Below are positions 14,373-22,414 of a DNA stretch of 27,649 nucleotides, one piece after another (within the stretch, counting starts at the first letter, position 1; each line of letters starts with the position of its first letter). Source of the stretch: JBLHKT01 sp043101615 (lineage in GTDB: Bacteria > Planctomycetota > Phycisphaerae > Phycisphaerales > UBA1924); the NCBI GenBank assembly GCA_043101615.1, contig JBICID010000099.1:1-27649 (forward strand). Reading direction: 5' to 3'. Position numbers and translations under genes: made by a program. Under the pieces are notes generated by a model. That model made no database searches and had not been told where the DNA came from. It worked only from the letters and a program-made list of their open reading frames with translations.

Positions 14373-14458
14373 CGCGCCCGAGCCCGGATGGCCCCCGGGG
14401 CCGGCCGCCGCCAGAACCATCTGTTTGTCAAGGGCTTACGCACCAGGACCGGACACCC

Positions 14459-16075
14459 GTGAGCAACGTCCCCCGACACAACACGCCCGTCACGCCCGAC
14501 GGCTACAGCGGACCCAGGCCGCCCGTCTCGGTCGTGATCCTGACGCTCAACGAAGAGATCAACATCGAGCGCTGCCTCGACTCCTGCGCGTGGTCCGACG
14601 ACGTCCACGTGCTCGATTCCGGGTCCGAGGACCGCACGCGCGAGCTCGCCGAGCGGCGCGGCGTCCCGGTCTACACCAACCCCTTCGAGTCGTTCGGCAA
14701 GCAGCGCAACTGGGCGATCGAGCACATCCCCCTCAGGCACGACTGGGTGTTCCACCTCGACGCCGACGAGCGGTTCACCCCGGAGCTGGTCGCCGAGATC
14801 GACGCCGTCCTGAAAGGCGCCCCCGAGGAGGACGGCTTCTACGTCCCGCACAAGCTCATCTTCATGAACCGCTGGCTCCGACGCGCCGGCGGGTACCCCA
14901 CCTACCAGATGCGCCTGTTCCACAAGCAGCGCATGCGCTTCATCGACTACGGGCACGGCCAGCGCGAGCGCACCGGCACCAGCCTCGGCACCCTGCTCCA
15001 GCCCTACCTGCACTACATGTTCTCCAAGGGCCTGTACGACTGGCTCGACAAGCACAACCGGTATTCCTCGCTCGAGGCGCTGCAGGTCGTGCTCGACGAC
15101 GCCAGCCCGCCCGGGCCCGCCAGGCTCCTCTCCCGCGACGTGGTCAAGAGACGCCGGGCCTGGAAGGAGCTGATCTACCACCTCCCCTTCCGGCCCCAGA
15201 TCAGGTGGTTCATCACCCTGTTCGCGCTCGGAGGCATCTTCGAGGGGCGCGCCGGCATGACCTACGCCAGGCTGCTGGCCACCTACGAGCAGATGATCAC
15301 ACTCAAGCTCAGGCTGCTGCGGTCGCGCTCCTACCCGACCGTCGGCGACGCCGAGCAGGGGTCGCCGAGGTTCGAGGCCGATTCCGTCCCGACCGCGCCC
15401 ACACGCGTCTTCTCAGCGCCCGAGCGACCGACGGAGGACCCCTCCACGCACGGCGTCGCCCCGGAACGCCCCGCGACCGCGCCGGACACCGGGCGCCCCG
15501 CCGCCGAGGCGCAGCCGGGCGTGGACGCCGAGCACGGGCAGCTCGTCCCCGAGGCCTCGCCCTGGACCTTCAAGGAGAAGGTCCTGCGCGCGATCTGGAT
15601 GGTGTTCGGCAAGACCGCCTTCCGCCTGTCCTTCCACAACTGGTACGGCTTCCGCGCCACCCTGCTCCGCCTGTTCGGGGCCAGGATCGGCAGGGACGTC
15701 CGCATCCGGCCCACCGCCCACGTCGAGATCCCCTGGAACATCGAGATCAGGGACAGCGTCACCATCGGCGACCACGCCATCCTCTACTCCCTCGGGCGCA
15801 TCACCATCGGCGAGCGCACGATCATCTCGCAGTACGGCCACCTGTGCGCCGGCACCCACGACCACACCGACCGGCGCTTCCCGCTCATCCGAGACCCGAT
15901 CGTCATCGGCTCGGACGCGTGGATCGGCGCGGACGCCTACGTCGGCCCGAACGTCACCGTCGGCAACCTCACCGTCCTCGGCGCACGCTCGAGCGCCTAC
16001 AAGGACCTCAAGCCCAAGACCGTCTACGTCGGCAACCCCGCCAAGGAGCTCAAGGAGCGGGAGCTGCACGACTGA
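14459..16075 (+). CDS. Two-domain enzyme: GT2 glycosyltransferase fused to hexapeptide acyltransferase
   Basis: From GTG 14459 the protein has 538 residues. Residues 22-290 form a GT-A domain of family GT2, WaaE/KdtX-like: VSVVILTLNEEINIERCL at the start, SFGKQRNWAI, and the metal-binding DAD at 101-103. A Pro/Ala-rich linker spans about 295-368. Residues 370-535 are a left-handed beta-helix acyltransferase of the WcaF/LacA group, with repeated hexapeptides and the probable catalytic His467 in CAGTHDHTDRR. One polypeptide may therefore add a sugar and acetylate the glycan. The acyl domain is clearly paralogous to the free-standing enzyme at 17816-18445. AGGACC lies upstream of the GTG, and the start leaves a short natural N-terminus. 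The stop overlaps the next ATG by one base. Confidence 0.85.
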   Translation: MSNVPRHNTPVTPDGYSGPRPPVSVVILTLNEEINIERCLDSCAWSDDVHVLDSGSEDRTRELAERRGVPVYTNPFESFGKQRNWAIEHIPLRHDWVFHLDADERFTPELVAEIDAVLKGAPEEDGFYVPHKLIFMNRWLRRAGGYPTYQMRLFHKQRMRFIDYGHGQRERTGTSLGTLLQPYLHYMFSKGLYDWLDKHNRYSSLEALQVVLDDASPPGPARLLSRDVVKRRRAWKELIYHLPFRPQIRWFITLFALGGIFEGRAGMTYARLLATYEQMITLKLRLLRSRSYPTVGDAEQGSPRFEADSVPTAPTRVFSAPERPTEDPSTHGVAPERPATAPDTGRPAAEAQPGVDAEHGQLVPEASPWTFKEKVLRAIWMVFGKTAFRLSFHNWYGFRATLLRLFGARIGRDVRIRPTAHVEIPWNIEIRDSVTIGDHAILYSLGRITIGERTIISQYGHLCAGTHDHTDRRFPLIRDPIVIGSDAWIGADAYVGPNVTVGNLTVLGARSSAYKDLKPKTVYVGNPAKELKERELHD

Positions 16076-16935
16076 TGGCGAGCCAGGACGCACAACACCG
16101 CCCCGTCCTGGTCGTGTCGCACGAGCGTTCGGGCACGCACCTGCTCATCGACACGCTGCGCCGGAACTTCCCCGCCTGTCGCGCGCGACCCAGGCTCGGC
16201 GCCAACCCGCACGACGTCCTCTACTGCTCGGTCGACCGGCTCGCGGACGACCACCCGAGACCGATCACCGTCGAGCGTGCCGGGCGTGTGCTGGCCCGGG
16301 CGCCGCGCCCCCTGCTCAAGAGCCACGCGACCCCCGCGTTCGAGGGCTTCGCCCCCGGCCCCCGGGCCTGGCTGGAGGCGGCGCTCGGGTCGGGCGTCGT
16401 CCTGTGGATCGTGCGCGACGGGCGCGCCGTGATGCCCGCCTACCACCTCCACCGGCGCGCCGTGGACCCCGCCACGCCGGCCGGGCTCTCCGAGTTCCTG
16501 CGGGCCCCAGTCGCGGGCGTCGTCCCGCCCGCCCGCTGGGCACGCCACGCGGAGGCGTGGCGCGAACGCTCGCGCGTCGATCCCCGCGTCCACGCCGTCC
16601 GCTTCGAGGACCTGCTCGCCGATCCCCGGGGCGAGCTCGAGCGCCTGGCCGACGCGCTGGGAGAGCCGGCCCGACCGGCCGACCCGATCCTGCCCCCGCG
16701 TGGCGCGTCGCCCTGGAACGCTCGCCTCGCACGCCTGACCGGGCGACTCCGGTCCACCAACCTGGTCGAGCGCGCCCCGCGCCCCCCGAAGTGGCGCGAG
16801 GCCTTCACCCGCGACGACCGCGCCGACTTCGACCGGCACGCCGGGGACACGCTCATCCGGCTCGGCTACGAGCCCGACCACGCCTGGGTGGCCGATCCGG
16901 CGAATCGCCCCGCCGACGGGGGGGCCGCCCCGTGA
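16075..16935 (+). CDS. Sulfotransferase (1 of 4 in the cluster)
   Basis: This 286-residue protein is a PAPS-dependent sulfotransferase. The 5'-phosphosulfate loop is SHERSGTH at 15-22, a variant of the usual YPKSGTT with Arg instead of Lys. The 3'-phosphate site is VRDGR at 113-117 followed by AVMPAYHLHRR. The VRFEDLLADP segment later in the chain is also typical. The Lys-to-Arg change and His after Thr set it apart from the other three. It has no signal peptide, so it should act in the cytoplasm before export. It starts at an ATG overlapping the preceding stop (TGATG), which suggests coupled translation. The acceptor is unknown; a sugar hydroxyl is inferred from context. Confidence 0.82.
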   Translation: MASQDAQHRPVLVVSHERSGTHLLIDTLRRNFPACRARPRLGANPHDVLYCSVDRLADDHPRPITVERAGRVLARAPRPLLKSHATPAFEGFAPGPRAWLEAALGSGVVLWIVRDGRAVMPAYHLHRRAVDPATPAGLSEFLRAPVAGVVPPARWARHAEAWRERSRVDPRVHAVRFEDLLADPRGELERLADALGEPARPADPILPPRGASPWNARLARLTGRLRSTNLVERAPRPPKWREAFTRDDRADFDRHAGDTLIRLGYEPDHAWVADPANRPADGGAAP

Positions 16936-17819
16936 CGCACCCCGCCGACACGTCGCCCATCCTGCTGCTGGGCACCCACCGGTCGGGCACGACCTGGCTC
17001 GGCTCCGTCCTGTCCGGGCACCCGGACCTGGCCTACGTCGAGGAGCCCAGGCACATCTGGAGCTGGGGCAACGCCGACCTGCCCGACGACCGCCTCGACG
17101 CGTCGCACGCGCGCCCGGAGGTCGTCGACCACATCCGGCGCGCGTTCGAGCGTGAGGTCGTCAGGCAGGGCCGGCGCCGCCTGATCGAGAAGACGCCGTC
17201 GAACTGCCTGCGCGTCCCCTTCGTCCGCGCGGTCTACCCGGAGGCGACGCTGCTGCTGGTCGTGCGCGACGGGCGCTCGGTGATCCGCTCCACCGCGGAG
17301 ATCATGGCCGGGGGCGTGCCGGCCCGCAACGCCCTGAAGCGGGCCGTCCGCACCCCGCTGCGCGACTGGCCCGCCCAGACCGGCAAGGTCCTGGACATGC
17401 TCCGGCAGAAGCTGACGGGCGGCTCGCTGCGTTTCTGGGGCGCCCGCCCCCCGGGGTGGCGGGACTGGCTGGAACACGACCACCCCGACGTGGTGCTCGC
17501 CAAGCAGTGGTCCGCGATGATCACCAGCGTGCTGGACGACCTGGAGGCCCTCCCGCTGCGCGAGGACGGCTCGTGCCCCTACCACCTGTTCCGGTACGAG
17601 GACGCCGCCGCGGAGCCGGACCCGACCCTGCACCGGATCGCCCAGCACGCCCGCCTGGACCGCGCGGAGCTGCTCGCCGCCCGGGCCCGCGCCACCGCCC
17701 GCCCGGACTCGGTCGAGGCCTGGCGCGACGAGCTGGACGCGTCCACCCTCGAGCGGATCCGCCCGCACATGGAGCCCGCCCTCAACCGCCTCGGGTACGA
17801 CTGGGAGGGCTCGGCGTGA
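16932..17819 (+). CDS. Sulfotransferase (2 of 4)
   Basis: This 295-residue cytoplasmic sulfotransferase has the 5'-phosphosulfate loop THRSGTTW at 15-22 and the 3'-phosphate site VVRDGRS at 110-116 followed by VIRSTAEIM. An IEKTPSNCLRVPF stretch matches the conserved central block of family members that act on glycans, and FRYED appears later as the usual acidic segment. It begins at GTG 16932, overlapping the previous stop as GTGA, and ends in GTGA with the next gene. The upstream in-frame extension lies inside the preceding sulfotransferase and is not real. It is only distantly similar to its neighbour, so the pair is not a recent duplication. Confidence 0.85.
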   Translation: MTHPADTSPILLLGTHRSGTTWLGSVLSGHPDLAYVEEPRHIWSWGNADLPDDRLDASHARPEVVDHIRRAFEREVVRQGRRRLIEKTPSNCLRVPFVRAVYPEATLLLVVRDGRSVIRSTAEIMAGGVPARNALKRAVRTPLRDWPAQTGKVLDMLRQKLTGGSLRFWGARPPGWRDWLEHDHPDVVLAKQWSAMITSVLDDLEALPLREDGSCPYHLFRYEDAAAEPDPTLHRIAQHARLDRAELLAARARATARPDSVEAWRDELDASTLERIRPHMEPALNRLGYDWEGSA

Positions 17820-18445
17820 CGCGCGACCCGGCCGCACACCGGCGGACGCCCGCCCCGGGCGCGACCGACCCGTCCGAGGCCGTGCGCCTCATGCGCGGGC
17901 GCACCGCCCGCCAGCGCCTGGTCGAGGCGCTTTGGCAGTACCTCGGGCAGCCGCTGTTCCGGATGTCGTTCCACAACTGGTACGGCCTGCGCCGGCGCCT
18001 GCTCAACCTGTTCGGCGCCCACGTGGACCCCGCCGCACGCATCCGCCCGACCGTCAAGATCTCGCACCCGTGGCACCTGCGTGTCGGCGCGCACACCGCC
18101 ATCGGGGACCACGCGATCCTGTACTGCCTCGGCCCGATCTCCATCGGCTCGCGCTGCACCGTCTCCCAGTACGTGCACCTGTGCTCGGCCAGCCACGACT
18201 ACACCCGGCGCGACATGCCGCTCATCTTCGACCCCATCACCATCGAGGACGACGTCTGGGTCGCCGCGGACGTGTTCATCGGCCCGGGCGTCACCGTCGG
18301 TCGCGACACCGTCGTGGGCTCGCGGTCCACCGTCATGCACGACCTGCCCGGCCACTCGATCTGCGCGGGAGACAACGCGGTCAGGCTCGCGCAGCGGAAG
18401 ATCAGCCAGCCCGCCTCCCCCCCCGCCGCAACCCCAGCCCCGTAG
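17816..18445 (+). CDS. Hexapeptide-repeat acyltransferase (WcaF/LacA-like)
   Basis: The 209-residue enzyme has a polar N-terminus (1-35), then the helix-plus-SFHNWYGLRRRLLNLFG entry segment (about 37-67) and a left-handed beta-helix built from hexapeptides such as IGDHAI, ISIGSR and VGRDTV. His127 in CSASHDYTRRD is the probable catalytic base. Relatives acetylate sugars of colanic acid and other polysaccharides from acetyl-CoA. It shares long identical stretches with the C-terminal half of the fusion protein at 14459-16075. GTG 17816 overlaps the upstream stop (GTGA). The last dozen residues are Pro/Ala-rich. Confidence 0.85.
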   Translation: MTRDPAAHRRTPAPGATDPSEAVRLMRGRTARQRLVEALWQYLGQPLFRMSFHNWYGLRRRLLNLFGAHVDPAARIRPTVKISHPWHLRVGAHTAIGDHAILYCLGPISIGSRCTVSQYVHLCSASHDYTRRDMPLIFDPITIEDDVWVAADVFIGPGVTVGRDTVVGSRSTVMHDLPGHSICAGDNAVRLAQRKISQPASPPAATPAP

Positions 18446-18448
18446 AGT
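18443..18448 (+). promoter_or_regulatory. Possible -10 element for a leaderless internal transcript
   Basis: TAGAGT ends seven bases before the ATG at 18455. The TAG is also the stop codon of the upstream gene, so the match is partly forced. Confidence 0.25.
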
Positions 18449-18454
18449 GCCGCG

Positions 18455-19624
18455 ATGCGACTGGTCCACTACTTCAAGCGCATGAATCTCGAGGACGGCG
18501 GCGTCGTCAGGTGCGTGCTCGACCTGACCGCGACCCTGGCCGCCGCCGGTCACGACGTCACGCTGCTGACCCACGACCGCACCGACGTCCCCGAGGAGTG
18601 GGTCGCCGGCACCCGCGGCGTCCCGACGGTCCGGACGCTCCCCGCCCCGGCCCGGGCGCTGGGGCGTTTCGGTGGCGACGCGCTCCGCGCCGTCGCCGGC
18701 CACCTCGACGGCGCCGACGCCCTGCACCTCCACGCGATGTGGGAGCCCACCAACACCCAGCTCGCACGCGTCGCCCGACGGGCAGGCGTGCCCTACGTCC
18801 TCTCCACGCACGGCATGCTCGACGACTGGTCCATGGGCCAGAAGGCCGCCAAGAAACGCCTCTACCACGCCCTCGTCGAGCGACGCCTGCTCGCCGGCGC
18901 CGCCGCCGTGCACTGCACCGCTCGGGGCGAGCTCGACCAGGCAAAGAAGTGGTTCCCCCAGCGCCTCGGACGCGTCGTGCCCCTGGTCTTCGACCTCGCC
19001 CCGTTCGATCCCGGACCGGGGCCGGAGCGGGCACGCGACGCCTTCCCGGGGTTCGGCACGGGTGAGCCGACCGTCGTCTTCATGTCGCGACTGCACGTGA
19101 AGAAGGGCGTGGAGCACCTCATCGACGCGGCCCGACTGCTCGCCGACCGCGGCACGCCGGCGCAGTTCCTGATCGCGGGCACCGGCGAGGAGGGGTACGT
19201 CGCGGGGCTGCGTGAGCGCGCGGCCCGGGCCGGCGTCGGCGCCCGGTGCCACTTCCTGGGCATGGTCTCCGGGGCCGACAAGGTGTCCCTGCTCCAGGCC
19301 GCGGACCTCTCGGCCCTGCCCACCAGCCAGGAGAACTTCGGCTTCGCCATCGTGGAGGCGATGGCCGCGGGAACGCCCGTGATCATCACGCGCGGCGTGG
19401 ACATCTGGCCCGAGCTCGAGCAGTCGGGCGGGGCGGTCCTGATCGAGCAGGCGCCGGGGCCGCTGGCCGACGCGATCGCCGGGCTCGCCTCCGACCCCGA
19501 GCGCCTCGGCGCGATGTCGGACGCCGCCCGGGGCTGGGCCCGGGCCACCTTCGCCGGCAGCGCGATCGCCGACCGCTACGTGGAGCTCTACCGCTCCCTG
19601 GGAGCCGCGGGGGGCGACGGATGA
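18455..19624 (+). CDS. GT4-type glycosyltransferase
   Basis: This 389-residue GT-B enzyme begins with RLVHYFKRMNLEDGGVVRCV, the Gly-rich acceptor loop of GT4. It continues with THGMLDDWSM (a Gly-Met motif common in these enzymes, about 118-127) and enters the donor domain near residue 205 (VVFMSRLHVKKGVEHLI). The EX7E motif is Glu293 to Glu301 in ENFGFAIVEAMAAGTPVI. It should add one sugar to the lipid-linked repeat unit at the cytoplasmic face. It lies 9 bases after the acyltransferase stop, has no ribosome-binding site, and overlaps the next gene as ATGA. Donor and linkage cannot be predicted. Confidence 0.88.
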   Translation: MRLVHYFKRMNLEDGGVVRCVLDLTATLAAAGHDVTLLTHDRTDVPEEWVAGTRGVPTVRTLPAPARALGRFGGDALRAVAGHLDGADALHLHAMWEPTNTQLARVARRAGVPYVLSTHGMLDDWSMGQKAAKKRLYHALVERRLLAGAAAVHCTARGELDQAKKWFPQRLGRVVPLVFDLAPFDPGPGPERARDAFPGFGTGEPTVVFMSRLHVKKGVEHLIDAARLLADRGTPAQFLIAGTGEEGYVAGLRERAARAGVGARCHFLGMVSGADKVSLLQAADLSALPTSQENFGFAIVEAMAAGTPVIITRGVDIWPELEQSGGAVLIEQAPGPLADAIAGLASDPERLGAMSDAARGWARATFAGSAIADRYVELYRSLGAAGGDG

Positions 19625-20469
19625 ACCCCGACACCCCCATGTTCAAAGACTCGCCGATGAAGATCCGCCTGCGTGCCCTTTCGCACAAGGTCACGTGGCA
19701 GCTCGGCACGCGCCTCCCGAACACCTTCCCTTTCGTGTTCGTGGTGGGCTACCCCAAGTCGGGCACCACCTGGATCTCCAGCCTCGTCGCCGACGTGCTG
19801 CAGCTCCCGTTCCCGAAGCACTCGCTGCTCCCGATCGGTTGCCCGGCGGTCGTGCACGGGCACGAGACGGTCTGGGCCCGCTACCCGCGCACCGTCTACA
19901 CCGTGCGCGACGGTCGCGACTCGCTCGTCTCCTTCTACTTCCACCTGGCCCGCGAGATCCCGGACGGCCCGAACCCCACCCTCCCGCGCTACATGCGTCC
20001 CTACTTCCCCGCCCTCAGGGACAAGCACGACGTCCAGGCCAACATCGCCCGCTTCGTCGAGGCCCAGCTCGACCGCCCGCACGCCTCGCCCGTGAACTGG
20101 CCGGACCACGTCCGGTCGTTCTACGACCCGCCGGGCGGGAAGCGTCACGCCAACGCGGTCGCGCTCCGGTTCGAGGACCTGCTCACCGACGGTCCCGGCG
20201 CGCTGCAGGCCGCGATGGACGAGCTGGCCGGCGAGCGTGTCGACCCGGACCGTGTCGCCATGGCCCTGGACAAGTTCAGCTTCGCGCGCCAGAGCAAGGG
20301 CCGGCGTGCCGGCGCCGAGGACCGCTCCAGCTTCCTCCGCAAGGGGCAGGCAGGCGACTGGGCCAACCACTTCACGCGCGAGGCGGGCGAGATCTTCGCC
20401 GACCGGGCCGGCGAGGCCCTCATGCTCGCCGGGTACGAGACCGATACCGCGTGGGTCGATACCCTGTGA
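19621..20469 (+). CDS. Sulfotransferase (3 of 4), classical Sulfotransfer_1 type
   Basis: The 282-residue protein has all three landmarks of classical cytosolic sulfotransferases: the 5'-phosphosulfate loop YPKSGTTW (44-51), the 3'-phosphate motif VRDGRDSLVSFYFH (95-108), and RKGQAGDWANHFT (240-252), matching the RKGxxGDWKNxFT PAPS-binding and dimer segment. It is the most standard of the four. The ATG at 19621 overlaps the upstream stop (ATGA); in-frame ATGs at 19639 and 19657 are alternatives that would remove up to 12 residues. It should act on a soluble or lipid-linked glycan in the cytoplasm. The next gene starts 25 bases later. Confidence 0.92.
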   Translation: MNPDTPMFKDSPMKIRLRALSHKVTWQLGTRLPNTFPFVFVVGYPKSGTTWISSLVADVLQLPFPKHSLLPIGCPAVVHGHETVWARYPRTVYTVRDGRDSLVSFYFHLAREIPDGPNPTLPRYMRPYFPALRDKHDVQANIARFVEAQLDRPHASPVNWPDHVRSFYDPPGGKRHANAVALRFEDLLTDGPGALQAAMDELAGERVDPDRVAMALDKFSFARQSKGRRAGAEDRSSFLRKGQAGDWANHFTREAGEIFADRAGEALMLAGYETDTAWVDTL

Positions 20470-20494
20470 CCCCAGACCAGCAACGGAAGCCAGC

Positions 20495-21310
20495 ATGACC
20501 ACGACCGAGCACGCCAGCACGAACGAACCCGGCACGCCCCGGTCGCTGATCGAGCCCGTCAGGGCGCACGACCACAAGAGCTTCGACGAGCTGCTGACCA
20601 GCTACAACTTCGCCAACATCTCGGACCGGCGGGCCGTGCTGACCCGCGCCATCATCGACGAGTGCCGCGCACGCGAGGGGGCCGCCGTGCTCGACATCGG
20701 CTGCGGGCGCGGCATGGGGCGCGAGATCGGCTACGTCCGCGCCATCAGGCCCCACGCCGCGGAGCTGTGGGGCATCGAGCCCGCCGAGGACGTCGAGCCG
20801 CCCGAGGGCATCTTCGACCGCTTCCAGCACGCGCTGATGGAGACCGCCGAGCTGCCCGACAACCACTTCGACATCGCGTACTCGTTCATGGTGATGGAGC
20901 ACGTCGCCGACCCCGAGGCCTTCATGGCGGCGGTGAAGCGTGTCCTCAAGCCCGGGGGCGTGTACTACTTCGTCACCCCCAACGGCGGGCACTACTTCAC
21001 CCTCATCGCCGGCGCCATGCACAGGCTCGGCATCGACGAGTGGGTCCTGCGACTCGTCCAGGGCAAGAGCACCGTCGACGACTACCACTACCCCGTGCAG
21101 TACAAGTTCAACACCGCACGCCGGATCGACCGCGTCTGCACCGGCGTGGGCGGGCTCGAGACCGACCTGGTCTACATGGAGTCCGAGGGGCCGCGCTCCT
21201 ACATGAAGGGGCCCCTGATCCTGCTGTTCCACCTGCTCGCCTGGAAGCGACGCGTCATCAGGTCCAGGCGGGCCCTGCTCTCCATCGTCGGGCGAACGGT
21301 CAAGCGATAA
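20495..21310 (+). CDS. SAM-dependent methyltransferase
   Basis: A class I methyltransferase of 271 residues. Motif I is VLDIGCGRG at 65-73; the acidic end of strand 2 is GIEPAED (93-99). LPDNHFDIAYSFMVMEHV and LKPGGVYYFVTPNGG give the remaining Methyltransf_11/UbiE-type landmarks. The C-terminal 70 residues are basic and partly hydrophobic and may bind the membrane or a lipid-linked acceptor. GGAAG lies five bases before ATG 20495. In this setting a sugar O-methyltransferase is likely, but the acceptor is not shown by the sequence. It is the last gene before a 177-base spacer that splits the cluster. Confidence 0.82.
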   Translation: MTTTEHASTNEPGTPRSLIEPVRAHDHKSFDELLTSYNFANISDRRAVLTRAIIDECRAREGAAVLDIGCGRGMGREIGYVRAIRPHAAELWGIEPAEDVEPPEGIFDRFQHALMETAELPDNHFDIAYSFMVMEHVADPEAFMAAVKRVLKPGGVYYFVTPNGGHYFTLIAGAMHRLGIDEWVLRLVQGKSTVDDYHYPVQYKFNTARRIDRVCTGVGGLETDLVYMESEGPRSYMKGPLILLFHLLAWKRRVIRSRRALLSIVGRTVKR

Positions 21311-21386
21311 TCGCCTTCCGGACGCCCCCCCGCAACCGAGGGCGAACCCGCACAGACCCACAGGCGTAGTCACCCGGGCCGGGGCG

Positions 21387-21392
21387 TATGAT
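21387..21392 (+). promoter_or_regulatory. Candidate -10 element for the sulfotransferase-Wzy-Wzx segment
   Basis: TATGAT predicts a start near 21399 and an 89-base leader. The rest of the 177-base spacer (21311-21487) is GC-rich with no clear terminator or -35 box. Confidence 0.35.
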
Positions 21393-21487
21393 CTCCCCGC
21401 TGTCGCGGGCACGGCGCCCGGCCGAAAAGCCCGGACGACGCGCCCCATCCCTCCCTTCACTGCCCCCCAAGCGACGTGCGCCCGCCC

Positions 21488-22414
21488 ATGCGACTCCCCG
21501 ACTTCCTGATCATCGGCGCCATGAAATCGGGGACCACCACCCTGTACCACGACCTCCGGGCCCACCCCGGCGTCTTCATCCCCGTCGACAAGGAGATCCA
21601 CGCCCTCGTCAGCGACGGCGTCGAGACCCAGCACGGCAGGGCCGAGTACGCCGCCCACTTCCAGCCGGCCCCCACGGGCGCCCGGTGCGGCGACGCCTCC
21701 ACCGGGTACACCAAGAGGCCGACCCACGATGGCGTGGCGGAGCGCGCCAGGCGCGTGCTCGGGCCCGGCACCGACCTGATCTACATCGTCCGCGAGCCCA
21801 TCAGCCGGGCCCTGTCGCACCACTACCACGCCCTGAGCTGGGGCGAGACCGTGCCCGACCCCGACGAGGCGCTCGCGCAGGACCCCGCCTTCACCGACTA
21901 CTCCCGCTACGCCTACCAGCTCGAGCCCTGGATCGAGACCTTCGGCACCGACCGGCTCCGGGTGGTCAAGTTCGAGGACTACACGCGCGACCGGCGCGCG
22001 GGCGCCGACGAGCTCTTCCGCTTCCTCGGGCTCGACCCGGCGCACGCGAGCCCGGACACCGACAAGATCCACAACCGGGGCGACACCCGCGCCGTGCACC
22101 GGGGCGTGTTCACCGCGATCAACCGGGCCGGCTGGTACCGGCGAGGCCTCCGCCGGGTCATCCCGCAGCACTTCCGCCAGACCCTGTACCGGTGGTTCCT
22201 GCCCAAGGCCCCGCCGCGCCCCTCGCCGCCCTCACGCGCCACGCTCGAGCGCCTCCGCGACGTGCTGATCGAGGACCAGGCGCACCTGCGCCGCCTGCTC
22301 GGCGACGGCGCCCCCGCCTGGGACCTCGACGCCGCCATCGACTCCATCCTCGCCCCGCGCCGCGACAGCGCGGGCGACGAGCCCGTCTCGAGCCCGCGGG
22401 GGGTCACGGCATGA
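21488..22414 (+). CDS. Sulfotransferase (4 of 4), heparan-sulfate/NDST-like
   Basis: This 308-residue protein has the N-terminal layout of the heparan-sulfate sulfotransferase group: LIIGAMKSGTTTLYHDLRAHP (5'-phosphosulfate loop 11-17), then KEIHAL (35-40), where those enzymes have KEIHFF or KEPHFF. The 3'-phosphate segment is REPISRALSHHYH at 102-114. VVKFEDYTRD and FRFLGLDP further on are also typical. Such enzymes act on polysaccharide chains, so this one is the best candidate for sulfating the polymer or its repeat unit. ATG 21488 is preferred to GTG 21476 because it places the motif at the usual distance. The stop overlaps the polymerase start as ATGA. Confidence 0.88.
   Translation: MRLPDFLIIGAMKSGTTTLYHDLRAHPGVFIPVDKEIHALVSDGVETQHGRAEYAAHFQPAPTGARCGDASTGYTKRPTHDGVAERARRVLGPGTDLIYIVREPISRALSHHYHALSWGETVPDPDEALAQDPAFTDYSRYAYQLEPWIETFGTDRLRVVKFEDYTRDRRAGADELFRFLGLDPAHASPDTDKIHNRGDTRAVHRGVFTAINRAGWYRRGLRRVIPQHFRQTLYRWFLPKAPPRPSPPSRATLERLRDVLIEDQAHLRRLLGDGAPAWDLDAAIDSILAPRRDSAGDEPVSSPRGVTA

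Noticed and set aside
14425..16074. Second plus-strand frame overlapping the GT2-acyltransferase fusion, continuous with the first sulfotransferase
   Set aside because: The part before 16075 is Arg/Ala/Pro-rich shadow sequence. Only the part after the ATG at 16075 shows sulfotransferase motifs.
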